A stretch of 64,000 bases of DNA. Source: Eremomyces bilateralis CBS 781.70 (lineage: Eukaryota; Ascomycota; Dothideomycetes; Eremomycetales; Eremomycetaceae). The position numbers and the translations under genes were made by a program. This document shows, one piece after another, positions 11,673-22,176 of the stretch (positions are counted from its first letter, which is position 1; each line of letters begins with the position of its first letter). The notes beneath the pieces are model-generated. The model saw only the letters and a program-made list of their open reading frames with translations. It made no database searches and had not been told where the DNA came from. The DNA lies in NCBI RefSeq assembly GCF_010015585.1, contig NW_022985098.1, positions 65,897 through 129,896 on the forward strand, written 5' to 3'.

Positions 11673-12443
11673 ATGCAGCGAAGAAACCTCATCTTTCTTG
11701 CGCTATCAGCGCTCTGCCGCGCCCAAGTCTTCTAGTACGTCCCCACGTCCCTCTCCTATCCAGTAGTATGCCATCTTACTGAAACCTCCCATAGCAACAA
11801 GACGTCCGGCGCATTCGTCTGCACCAAGGCCAACGCCAACTTCTGCGCCGGCGACAGCCTCCAAACAGATGTCATATTCCGCTGCAACGCCTCCGCCCTG
11901 GCCATCCCCGACCTCTGTTCTAACAACCTCGCCGACGTGCCCGAGGTAGGCACGAAACCCGCCGCCCTCTGCTACCAGGGCGACCCCACCTCGGGAACCG
12001 CGACATGCGAGTACCACGGCATCGCCTATCCCGAGGACGGGAGCGACCCGTACTCGATCCCAGCAGGCGACGGCACAGCGCTTCCCCCTCCAACGAACAG
12101 CGCCCCTCCGCCGCCGGCCACGAACTCCACGGCGCCGCCGGCCGATTGCCCGACCACGGTCGTCCCTCCGCACAACTATACCCGCACGCCCTCGTTCACC
12201 TTGTCCTCGCCGATCGGGACGGGTACGGGAGGTCCCAGGCCGCCGTACGATGGAAATAACACGTCCAAGCCGGGTCCCCCGGGCACCACCATCACCCCCT
12301 CTTACCGTACGCCGGTGGGTCCATCAGGCACGACTGGCGGCACGCGCCCGCCGAGCTTTACAGGCGGAGCGACTTCGGTGCTGTGGTCAAATGCTGGAAT
12401 GGGTGCGGTGGTGGGGTTAATCTTGGCGGCCGTTGGGTTATGA
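11673..12443 (+). CDS. Secreted Cys-containing, Pro/Thr-rich, probably GPI-anchored protein
   Basis: Fungal cell-wall or surface protein of unknown function, 236 aa. Exons 11673-11734 and 11795-12443 are separated by a 60-nt intron (GTACGT..ATAG) with an ACTGA branch region. It starts with a signal peptide (MQRRNLIFLALSALCRAQ). The next roughly 80 residues carry six cysteines (about 30, 38, 51, 62, 80 and 92) and N-glycosylation sequons such as NKTS and NAS. Then follows a Pro/Thr/Ser-rich stalk with further sequons. The C-terminus is a small-residue region followed by a hydrophobic tail (GMGAVVGLILAAVGL), the usual shape of a GPI-attachment signal. The family is not recognised beyond this architecture. 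The coding strand switches from C-rich to G-rich near 12220. Confidence 0.8.
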
Positions 12444-13099
12444 TGGCCGGTGATTGCGAAATGTTTATGAGGAAGCGACTCTAATGATATATATGTAATA
12501 CGACCTCCTAGATGGTTACGTGGGATGTTGGGACGAGGAATACACGGTAATCTTAATGTAATGAATGGGTAGCCGGTACATAGGGTGGGCGCGGGATTGG
12601 ATCAATGGCGTGGAAAAGGTCAGCTATGAGCGGATTGAATTTGATACATTTTATTGCATTATCGGCAGCAGCATTCCGAAACATGGAAAAGGTTTTTCAC
12701 TGCTTGCTGAATGACATATGTAGTAATCCGTGTATGTGCAGGACCATCTGAGGCGCCTTGAATGCCAACTTACGCCAATCCCAAGCACCCCTTCATAGCC
12801 CGACCATAGGCGCCCGTCGTTCCAACCGAAATCATTCCCAATTTCATCTCCATGGGTAACGCAACGATGCTCATACTCTGATCGTGGTGGAGAATCCAAA
12901 TATCCGAACCTGGGTCTCAAAATCCCTCGTCGAACCGACCAGAACGTAGGAAGGAGTAGCTTGACCAGCTGGATCGAGGGCAGGAACTCAAGTGCTTTGC
13001 ACGAGCTCAACCGCACTCAGAATCCATCCGGAAAGCACACTCGTATTCCAACTCCGAAGTCCGGCTTCAATGCGTTCAATCTCTCCCGAGCCACCCCAC
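12444..13099. other. Intergenic between convergent genes
   Basis: 3' flanks of the GPI-type protein gene and of INCENP. No coding signal was recognised. A GTGAGT directly follows the INCENP stop on the minus strand, so an unrecognised extra 3' exon of INCENP inside this segment is possible but has no support. Confidence 0.45.
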
Positions 13100-16000
13100 T
13101 CACGGATTCTGATGAAAACTCCACCCCCCCTCCTTCACCAACTTCTCCCTCGCCTCCCGATCCTTCCTCCGCTCCTCCTCCGTTAGCCGATCGTTCCCGC
13201 TCCAATTCGCGCTGCTCGTGCGGTCGCGGAACCGTTTGTGCCGATCTTTGTTCTTGAAGATCTCCTCCATCTGCAGCGGCGCGATCGGCCCGAAGATCTG
13301 CTCCGGGTCCACCAGCTGCTGCTGTTGCAGTAGGGAGTTGAGCGCGGGCGAGTTCACCCAGGATGGGGCGACAAATTCGTTCTCGGAGTCCTCGTCTTCG
13401 CTGTCGGTGGCGATCTCGGGGAGTGCGATGGATTCTCCGGGCGGGAGAGCCGGGGAGGATTTGCTGGTGGTCGCGACTGCGGTGGAGGCGGCCGGTCGAC
13501 CAGGCGTCTTGAACTGCTGTGGGGCGTGCGATGGGTTGGAAGGCCCGGCAGGGGGATTTGGCGCATCGGCAAAGGGGATGCGTCCGCTTGCAAACTTGGC
13601 GTTATCAGGAATTTTCCCGTGCTGCAGATTATGCTGTGCCGTAACCGCCGATTTGAACATGGACGGAGCATGTGCTGGAGCCTGAGTAGCGGGGACATAT
13701 CCATGCGTGAATTTGCTTGGTTCCTGCTTATTGTTAGTGCGATTGAAACAATGGATGGATGGAGGAATGGGTCATTACCTTGCGAATGTTGGATTGGCGA
13801 ATCGGTGGCGCCATGACCGACCGTCGGTTCTCAACGTCTTCGTCCTCAATGTCTTCGGTCTTTCGGCGCTTGGTATCGAGTTGCTGGAATGGCGGCCCTT
13901 GTCGTGGGACTGGTCGAGGAGCGGACTCATCCTCCGCATCTTGTTGATACAGACGCTTGGGAGGCTTCGCCGGGTTTACATGGGGAACGACGCCGCCGCC
14001 GGGCTTAGTGGACATTGGCCTTGGCCCCGTCAAATCGGATCGAGGATGGGGTGGATGACCATGAGATTTCTCTTGCTGCAAAGCGGACGCAAGATCATTG
14101 CCGGGCCGACTTGGGGGACGCATCGCATCCTTCCGCTGCTGTTCCTGGCGCCTTCGAGCCTCTTCGGCCTTTTTCTGTGCTGCTTGTCGTGCCTGTTGAG
14201 CGCGCTCGGCTTCCGCTGCTTTCCGCTGCTGCTCGAGTCGACGGTCCTCTTCGGCCTTGGCCTGGCGCCGTTGCTCCAGCTCCCGCTTCTGTTCCGCCTT
14301 TCGTTGTGCGGCCTTTTCGTCCTGCTCTTTCTTCTTCATTGCTGCTTCAAGTGCTCGGGGTCGGCCCTTGATGCTGCCAGTGGATGAGGCGGAGTGCAGA
14401 GACGGATTGCTCGCCTTGGTGGATATTCCCGGTTGCTTTGATGGTGGAGCAGGACCCAAGGAATCTTGCAATGATGCCGACAGTGCTGCCGTGCTCGGTT
14501 GGAGTTGGCCGATACGCTGCGAGGCAAGTTTGATCGAGACCGGCGCCGGTCGGGTCTTCAAATTCTCACGGCTGGGCTTAAATAATTTGCGTGGTTCCCG
14601 GGACTTTGATTGTGAGGTTGGGAGCAGACTCTTCGGGGGCGGAGGAGGTGGCATCTCATCCGCCACCTTGTTTCGTTCGGTGTCGGACCCGGCCTGACTC
14701 GTTGCTCCAGAGCGAATGCTGCTGGCCGCCTGTTTGGCCTTCGCTGTAGTCTTTGACTGCTGCATTTTCTGAGCGGTCGCTCTCTGGCTTTCCTTCTCCC
14801 GCGCCTTCTGGAGCCCCGCCTCCATCTTCCGATGTTCTTTGGCCTCCTTTTCCTTTCGCTTCTCCTCTCTCTCGCGTTCCGAAGAGCTCCGCAACCGACG
14901 CCCTTCATATTCACGGCTGGGACTCTTGGAGGACGGTCCCGACGCAATGGATTCGCCGAGGTTGGGATACAATGCATATGTCGGCTGAACATTGGGATTG
15001 GGACTGAGAGGGCCGTTCTCCATGATGGTTCGCTCTCGCCGCGGACTTGGCATTGGAGACAACGCTTCCATCTTGGCCTGTGCGCTGATTCCCGCGCTGC
15101 TTGCAAATATTCCTTTGGCAGACTTTAGCACAGAGTAAAGTTTGGCTTTGGATGCACTTAAGGGGCCGTCGCCGAACCGCTTACCAGTGGGAGACCCGGC
15201 CGGAGTGGTGGACTCGAGGCCGGCTCGCAGGTCAGGATTCGAGACGGAGAATGCTTTCTTGTGCGACGCTTCTAGCGCCATAGCCGGTCGAAGTGGCGAC
15301 GGGACAGCCGACGAGGAAACCGATTTGCCATGCCCAAAAAGGAACCCTGGGCGAGAAGGAGATGTGGGATTGGTCGAGGCCTTGACAATAGGCATTTGGG
15401 TTGAAGGATGTTCCTCGTCCACCACAGTCTTGATCGTCTCCTGCGAGCGCGTCTTGAAGACCTGGGGTCGTTGCATCTCCTCAGCAAGGGGTTTATATTG
15501 CACCGGTGCGATCCAGTCATCTTCGTCATCTAAAGAATTGACCAGTTCACGCTCGGCTGCTACATCTTTGGGTGGGACTGGTGGTGGTGATGGCTCAGAA
15601 TGAACCTTGTCCGAGTTCGATGAAATGTTGGGATACTGAGGCTGCGGATTGACCGTGATCGACTTGGACGCCCTTGGTTCCTTCGACTTCCCAAGCATGT
15701 TGATCTTGTCGGCGAGTCTCTGAGTGGAAGTTTTGTGATGCATTCGAGTCGTTTCCGACTCTTCACGAGGGAGAGACGGAGGCATGGTATCATCGTCCAC
15801 GTCCATATGATCCGAGGTCGGTGCATTGGAGGTGCGTGCCAGTTGTGGACCGCCCAAACTCTTACCTCCAGTAAACCGTCCCAGTTGACTGCTCCTGCCA
15901 TTGAAGGGGTTGGTTCCCGACGTCCTCCCGCCGATGCTCTTCATATGCGGCTCGCGACCCGGCAGCGCTGCGAAAGTCATGCTGCTTTTGCGAAGCAGCG

Positions 16001-16938
16001 GCTTCACAGGGCTTGAACCATCAGAGGGCGAGTGCGTACCATCGACGTCCATAGTTTCGTTTTCATCCCCAGTTCCCCCCATTTCAATATCCTGGTCTTC
16101 CGGAGCCGTTGCTGGCTCGGCTTGAGGACGGGGACTCGCGCGTGGAAGATTCTCTTTGTCGACAAATACATCATCGGATGCTGCTTTAATTGCGGCCTCC
16201 CTGGCGACCAAATCCTCTTTTGCAGACACAAACGAATCATCCGTTACGTCGCGATCTTGTATGTTTTGGGGTGTGTTCGTTAGTACGGGAGACTTAATGG
16301 CCGACTGTTGCGAGGTACACAATGTCGAGGATTGGCTCAGTGTTGCTGGTGGAGCCGGGTCGACGTGCATTTCATAATGCGAGGGCTCATGGTATCCTGA
16401 GTCGACATTTTCTTTGCCCGCGCCGATAGCTTTGTTTGGGCTCTTGCGTGCGGATGTGGGCGGTCGGTTCTCAATATCCTCCGCCACTTGGAATATAGGA
16501 TTCTTTGTGGCCAATGATTTATGTAGCGGGCTAGGATTAGCTTGTGGATTCGGTGCAAATAGATCGCTGAGCGGCTGCAAGCAGTTAGATATCGCCCAAG
16601 CCAAGAGGTACGCAAACATACTGCTCTCTTTTCAAGCGCATTGCGCTTCCTCGCAGTACGAGGAGTCTTCCCTCGAAGTTTTCCTGGTGTCTTGAAAACA
16701 TCGGTAACGTTTCTGTGGTTGAGATCAGTCTTGATGGAGCGTAAACAACATCGCGTTGAGCCTACATGTTCCTCCCCGAGAAGACATCGTTCATATGCTC
16801 ATTCAACCACTCCAAATCATTTCGCACGGAGTAGCTGAACTCTTCCACTTCCTGGTCAATGAGTTCCTGAGCCTGCTCATTCTCGTTGAGCAGCCATTGG
16901 GCCGACCCGATCGAGGCTTTCGATCGTAGCATCGTCAT
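13100..16938 (-). CDS. INCENP: INCENP/Sli15, chromosomal passenger complex subunit
   Basis: Scaffold that binds and activates Aurora kinase at centromeres and the spindle midzone; 1227 aa. Four exons: 16766-16938, 16622-16712, 13779-16574 and 13100-13723. The introns are 53, 47 and 55 nt, the last with a clean ACTAAC branch site. Splicing gives the conserved N-terminus (GSAQWLL..EEFSYSVRNDLEWLNEHM, then VFKTPGKLRGKTPRTARKR, then PLSDLFAPNP). The C-terminal IN-box, which contacts Aurora, is clear: SWVNSPALNSLL, DPEQIFGPIAPL, and the activating phospho-site region RTSSANW. Before it lies a long Lys/Glu/Arg/Gln-rich segment (roughly 13975-14350) expected to form a single alpha-helix or coiled coil, preceded by a long low-complexity Ser/Pro-rich disordered region. 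The start is MTMLRSKAS at 16936-16938, or the Met two codons later. The gene is divergent from the acyl-CoA dehydrogenase. Confidence 0.93.
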
Positions 16939-17620
16939 TGTCAACAAAGCACGCGTCGCGCGGCGAGAGGTGTAAACAGAGAGTCGCAACAAAGAATTGC
17001 GGATGATTTATAGGGAGAGCATGATGATTTCAAGAGAGTCGATAACCAAAAGCCACTTGGATCAAAAAGCTAGAAGCAAGAAGCTGTTGTGAAGATGTGC
17101 ACGAGGTGATGATGGTGCAAGATTACCGGCGAGGACGAGGGTGTTGTTTGGATGTGGTGCTCTACGTACCACAGATGGTGACAGGGGTACTCCTTAGTAA
17201 GCAATTTTAAGCTGTGCCACACTACTGCGCCATTGAACAAAACACGTGATGCTTAAGATTCGAAGGCCACAAGGCATCAAGACTCACAACTGCCAACCGA
17301 ACCAATGAAATCCAGCCAATGGAGGTAGTCGGTTGACAGGCCAACCCCCCGAGGCCGGCAACGTAACGGCACCCGGACCGATTGACGGCAATCCTCGGGA
17401 ATAGCGTGGGGATATTGAAATGCTCCTTTACTTTCATTCATGATCCTGGATTCCATTTGCATATCTACTATAGCTTTAACAAGAAGGTTTTATATATTCG
17501 CGGACTTAATTGGGCTTTTCACGGACCATCTCCTGTATCTTGTTCGGTTCTATAAAGCTTCGTTGCACGACTCTTGTATGGGTGCCGATATCCTTGATTC
17601 CTTTCAGCCATAAGCACAGA
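16939..17620. promoter_or_regulatory. Divergent promoter, INCENP / acyl-CoA dehydrogenase
   Basis: 682-bp intergenic region. It holds two CCAAT boxes 14 bp apart (17302-17306 and 17316-17320), the HAP-complex motif. It also holds two oppositely oriented copies of CCTCGG, at 17349-17354 (as CCGAGG) and 17393-17398, which is the known binding hexamer of the Aspergillus FarA/FarB regulators of fatty-acid catabolism. Both lie about 220-270 bp before the acyl-CoA dehydrogenase start. Function at this locus is inference. Confidence 0.45.
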
Positions 17621-19105
17621 ATGTCTTTCTCCTCGCGGACTCTTTTTTCCTTATCAAGATCGGGGACACGAATAGCCTCCAAGGCAACCCCGCAATGTAT
17701 TGCACGTCAGGCACGTTGCTTTTCAGCGACGTCTCCGTCTCGGATCATGGAGCTGTCCGGCTTCTCCGAAGAGCAGCTGGCAGTCCGAGATGCCATCACT
17801 AAAATCTGCTCGGATTTTCCGGACGAGTACTGGGCCAAGCATGATGAATCGGGTGAGTACCCTCACGGTCTCCACGCAGCGCTGGCCCGAGACGGTTGGA
17901 TCGGAATTGCATTGCCGGAAGAGCTGGGAGGCGCGGGACTCGGCATTTCGGAGGCGACGATGATGCTCCATACCATCTCGGAGAGCGGAGGTGGCATCGC
18001 TGGCGCGCAATCAATACACGCCAATGTCTACGCGACGCAACCGGTGGCTAAGTTTGCCTCCGCAGAGCAACGGCAACGATGGCTGCCGGAGTTGATTAGA
18101 GGGGAGAGGAGGGTATGCTTTGGCGTCACGGAGCCGAACACGGGGCTCGAGACGCTGAAGCTGCAAACGACGGCCAAGAAAGATGGGGATTCGTACAGTG
18201 TCACGGGGCAGAAGATTTGGATCTCGTCCGCGCAGGTAGCGACTAATATGATTCTGCTGGCGCGTACGACGCCGCTGGACCAGGTGAAAAAACCGTCGGA
18301 AGGACTGTCGTTGTTCTTCATTCCCCTCGATAAATCTCAACCGGGTCTTGAAATGACTAAAATCAAGAAGATGGGTGGTCGAGCGATCGATGCCAACCAA
18401 ATCTTCTTCGACAACTATCGGATACCTGCCGATTCACTGATTGGTGAAGAAGGCCAAGGCTTCAAGATCGTATGTTCCCATCTTCAGCTAATTTTGGAAC
18501 TTAAGTTAACACTGCGGCTGCTCAGGTTCTTCATGGCATGAATGCCGAACGTTGTCTCCTCGCCGGAGAAGCATTGGGACTCGGCTACGCCGCCCTTCAA
18601 AAGGCGGCCACCTACTCGCGCAACCGAGTGGTGTTTGGTCGACCGATTGGGCAGAATCAAAGTATTCAACATCCGTTGGCATCGGCATACATGCATCTGG
18701 AAGCCGCGAAACTGGCCACGTATCATGCTGCCAGATTGTACGACAGGAGCAAAGAAGACAAAAGCATCACGGCGAAAGCTGTCGGTGTTGCCGCAAACAG
18801 CGCGAAGTACTTGGCAGCCGAGGCAGCCTTCACGGCGTGTGAGAGGGCGGTGAGTGTTGCCCCAGCTTTACACTACAGGAGTCATACTGACGACGAATAG
18901 GTCATGACCCATGGAGGAATGGGTTATGCGCAAGAATTCCATGTCGAGAGATACCTGCGGGAATGCTTTGTTCCGAGAATTGCCCCCGTCAGCCGGGTAA
19001 GTGGTCAATACGGATCATAAGGAGACAAATCACTGACTTTCATTGTAGGAGATGATCATGAGTTTCGTGGCTGAAAAGGTGCTTGATCTCCCCCGCAGCT
19101 ACTAA
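17621..19105 (+). CDS. Acyl-CoA dehydrogenase, mitochondrial type
   Basis: FAD-dependent alpha,beta-dehydrogenation of an acyl-CoA; 441 aa. Exons 17621-18469, 18526-18849, 18901-18996 and 19049-19105; introns 56, 51 and 52 nt, all phase 0 and GT..AG. The N-terminus (MSFSSRTLFSLSRSGTRIASK...) is Ser/Arg-rich without acidic residues, like a mitochondrial presequence. Family landmarks are CFGVTEPNTGLET, GQKIWISSAQVATNMI, the RNRVVFGRPIGQNQ segment and THGGMGYAQEFHVERYLRE. The usual catalytic Glu of medium-chain enzymes, near the C-terminus, is replaced here (IAPVSREM). A Glu at residue 291 in GMNAER sits where isovaleryl-CoA and long-chain dehydrogenases keep their base. The end LPRSY is family-like. 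The gene is convergent with FAN1, with 53 bp between stops. The acyl substrate is not assignable. Confidence 0.92.
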
Positions 19106-19158
19106 TTGTCATCCCGTCGTGGCCAATCCAAACGCTCGTCGTCCATCAGGAGACACTG

Positions 19159-21669
19159 CTAGTCGAGATACCGTACCTCCTTAGAAATGACATTGCAAAG
19201 CTCAACTTTTACGCCCGCACCCGTCATTACGTGTATCCAAAGCCTCTGGTTATCGCTTAATCGATCGTTCTCGCTTTTGACTTCGACGAACATGACTTCC
19301 TTTCGGCCCATGCGCCACAGAAACAGGTCCGGCACTCCGCTTCCTCTCTGCGCGTACTCCTGGGCCATCACTTTGCATATCGTAGCCAAGGCCTCGCCAT
19401 CGAAGCACACCGCGATTTCTAGCACGTCGTCAATATCAAAATTCCAATCCAATCCCACGACGCACGTCCGCTTCTCGTGGTGCTCATCGTACACGTTGCG
19501 AATCAGCCGTTCCGTGCCACCGTTCGCAATCTGCGCCAACCGCCCATTGATCTCGCTCATCCGCGCCGCATAAAACGCATCGGTGTGCAGGTCCAACGGG
19601 CATGTCTGAAAGGACGTTTGGAATACGTGAGGGACATACGCGAATAGGACATCGTAGAACAGATAGGCGAACAAGGTGCGGAGGATCCCACCTTCGGTGT
19701 GGAAGCCCTTCCATCCTTCCGAGCGATAGTGTGACAGACATAGGGACTCAACTCGGCAGAGACCGTCGTCCTCCAGGGGGTCAAGCCAGACGGTTGCGGA
19801 CCCCCGCTTGCCTTCGTTATTTGGCCGGCTCGTCGACTTCTCCACACGGATCCCTGATATCGTGTTTTCGGTCGGCTTCGCGAGACGGACATGCGCAAAG
19901 TCATGCTGTGCTCGCTTCGCGATCTTGAGTTGGCGCTCCAGTTTCGTGATCCGCTTCTGTAGGTCGTAGTGGTGGACAATGTGAACGAGAGGGTCCTGTA
20001 ACCCTTCTTCGCAAGTACGCAATGCAACTCGCGTCCAGTGCTTCTTCTGCGCCGCTTCGTTGCGGCCTTCGTCTGGCATCAGATTTCGCATGTAGTGCTC
20101 CTCGAGCAACGCCTTGCGCTGATACCAAGCGCCTCGCCGCGAGGCGTGGAACAACCGCTGCTGAAGCAGGTCAGACAGAACGGCGTGCTCTCGGAGGTGC
20201 TGCTTCTGCTTCCCAAGGACGTGCACCGCTTTGTGGATGATCCGGGTATACACCCACGCCGGCGAGAGGCGCCGCAGATACGCACCCTCACCGCTGTGAA
20301 ATATGCTGTCCTCTTTCCGTTGCTCTTCCGCGAGCAACGTCTTCCATCGCGGATAGACCGCTTCGAAGGCATCTATGATATCCTGCAGAGCCTCCTCAGT
20401 CGGTCGTCCGTTGAATTCCAGAAGGTTATCGACGCGGAATTGCGCCCGAAGAGCGCTCTCGTATTCGATCAGCAACGCCCGGGAGTCGAATATGGAGGCG
20501 GACCGGGAAACAATGTAGTCCGGGAAATTGCGGCGCGAGATCCGGGAGAGAATGATGGCGGTCAGCGATTTCTCGGTCCATTCCGTAGACCGATAGAAGA
20601 CCAGATGTACCCGTTCAAACAACTTTAGAACTGGAAGGCTCAGCCGGATGCATGGACCGGTTTCTTTAAGGATCTTGTCAAGGAAATGCGCGTCGAGGTT
20701 CATATCATTCTCAACCTTGGGCGTATTACTACCGCTTCTCGACTCCGTCGTTTCTTCCGTATTGGATCTCTTCACCCACCCGAGACCAGCCTGTTTTCGA
20801 CTGGTCTTGCGAAGTGCCTGCAACAATTCGGTTTTGTTCTTGCCCTGAACTTTTGCCTCTTTCGCAAACACTTTCAGCTCATCCAGCTTCAGTAACGAAG
20901 AAGCCTCTTCGAGCGTCTTTATCTCCTGTTCTGATCGGCCGGCAAAAGTAAAGCTGCAGCCTAGTGTCATCCCTTCAGGTAACTCAAGTCCGTTGGGATG
21001 TGACTGCTCTTCGTTTTCTACGGTCGGGAGATCTCTCACGGTTTGTAAAGTCTCAAGCGCGGACTCCAGATCCGAAATATCGCTGAAATACCCGAGGCTC
21101 GATACTCGATGCCATGCCGACGTTTTTCGGAGGAAGAGCCTGACATAGAGGTACTGTGCCTCATAACTTAAGCTTCTCCAGATATAAAATATCGCGCGTT
21201 CTGCCTCGTTGAACAAATGGCTTTCTTCCTCTAGGACCGTTTCAAGTGCAAGATTGAAGGCATCAACGTATATTGAGCTCTGTCCAATGATCCACTTCCG
21301 TTCTTTCAATCGTCCTTCCAGTGCCTTTCGGCCCTCTTGTGACGACCGGTATGATTCGTACTCGTCAATCGCCTGTTCATCCGTCTCTATAGGAGGAAGA
21401 GCGCTTTCCAGGTCGGTCGGCTGTCGTTCGTCGTCAGGATGCTTCCCCTCGGTCTCAATATCCGAAGTAGTCTCGTCCTGGCGCTCTTCAACTTCAGGGT
21501 GCACAAGCTGGCATACACCATTTCCAGGCTTCTCGATCTCGATGTAGGCATCCAAAGTCCGTCTCTTCTTCGTCGGTGGCTCGGATTCTCCATTGGCAGT
21601 TCCCCCGACTTCATTGCTATGGCCTAGCATACGGTTGTGGGAGGACAAAGAATGCTCTTCGAGGGGCAT
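19159..21669 (-). CDS. fan1: FAN1-type structure-specific nuclease (VRR-NUC domain)
   Basis: Flap endonuclease / 5' exonuclease of the Fanconi-associated nuclease family, acting in interstrand-crosslink repair; 836 aa in one exon. The C-terminal VRR-NUC (PD-(D/E)xK) domain is clear in the last 110 residues: GVPDLFLW, then FVEVKSENDRLSDNQRLWIHVM. The middle part carries the family's helical TPR-like repeats and the SAP-like segment (ASSLLKLDELKVFAKE..GKNKTELLQAL). An N-terminal basic patch (PPTKKRRTLDAYI) looks like a nuclear localisation signal. I see no N-terminal UBZ zinc finger: the ubiquitin-binding module of animal FAN1 is absent, as is usual in fungi. The ATG is at 21667-21669. Budding yeast lacks this gene but most filamentous fungi keep it. 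Confidence 0.94.
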   Translation of the reverse strand: MPLEEHSLSSHNRMLGHSNEVGGTANGESEPPTKKRRTLDAYIEIEKPGNGVCQLVHPEVEERQDETTSDIETEGKHPDDERQPTDLESALPPIETDEQAIDEYESYRSSQEGRKALEGRLKERKWIIGQSSIYVDAFNLALETVLEEESHLFNEAERAIFYIWRSLSYEAQYLYVRLFLRKTSAWHRVSSLGYFSDISDLESALETLQTVRDLPTVENEEQSHPNGLELPEGMTLGCSFTFAGRSEQEIKTLEEASSLLKLDELKVFAKEAKVQGKNKTELLQALRKTSRKQAGLGWVKRSNTEETTESRSGSNTPKVENDMNLDAHFLDKILKETGPCIRLSLPVLKLFERVHLVFYRSTEWTEKSLTAIILSRISRRNFPDYIVSRSASIFDSRALLIEYESALRAQFRVDNLLEFNGRPTEEALQDIIDAFEAVYPRWKTLLAEEQRKEDSIFHSGEGAYLRRLSPAWVYTRIIHKAVHVLGKQKQHLREHAVLSDLLQQRLFHASRRGAWYQRKALLEEHYMRNLMPDEGRNEAAQKKHWTRVALRTCEEGLQDPLVHIVHHYDLQKRITKLERQLKIAKRAQHDFAHVRLAKPTENTISGIRVEKSTSRPNNEGKRGSATVWLDPLEDDGLCRVESLCLSHYRSEGWKGFHTEGGILRTLFAYLFYDVLFAYVPHVFQTSFQTCPLDLHTDAFYAARMSEINGRLAQIANGGTERLIRNVYDEHHEKRTCVVGLDWNFDIDDVLEIAVCFDGEALATICKVMAQEYAQRGSGVPDLFLWRMGRKEVMFVEVKSENDRLSDNQRLWIHVMTGAGVKVELCNVISKEVRYLD

Positions 21670-22176
21670 ATGAAGTGTGTCGAGTTAATCGTCCCATAAG
21701 TGCGGGATATATGACCACCTTCGGCAACGTGAGATGCACCGCACCTATGCACGACAGGAAAAACTCGATCGAAAGTTGCGTTTGGGATGACAAACGATCG
21801 TAGGCTGGTTACAACGCGACGGAAAGTTGTGACGCGCTAGGCACGCGTTCTCACGAGATCCAGCATCCATTCCGTTTCGATTGTAAGGCTGAGGCAACAA
21901 TAAGGCATAAAGGCCAATATCGATTCACATCACGTGTTCATGTTGCTCTAAATAATATTGGCCTTAACGCCTGAGGCATTAATATCGATCACATCTCGAT
22001 CGATGACGTACATCGTCAAACCCCCGATCGCATATGCAACATTCTTTGCTCAGGTATTTTGCAGGCATTGAGAGCCGCAGAGTTTCACAACCTCTCTCAA
22101 CCACAAGCCCACCATTCCACTGCATTTCGTAACACTCCCCTCAACCTCCACTCGTACTATTGCTGTTGGAGACAAC
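21670..22176. promoter_or_regulatory. Divergent promoter, FAN1 / DUF2417 protein
   Basis: 507-bp shared upstream region. It contains an 11-bp perfect inverted repeat, AAGGCCAATAT at 21910-21920 and ATATTGGCCTT at 21955-21965, with CACGTG at 21931-21936 in the loop. AATATCGAT-like sequence recurs on both sides. The arms also contain CCAAT/ATTGG. Function unknown. Confidence 0.4.
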
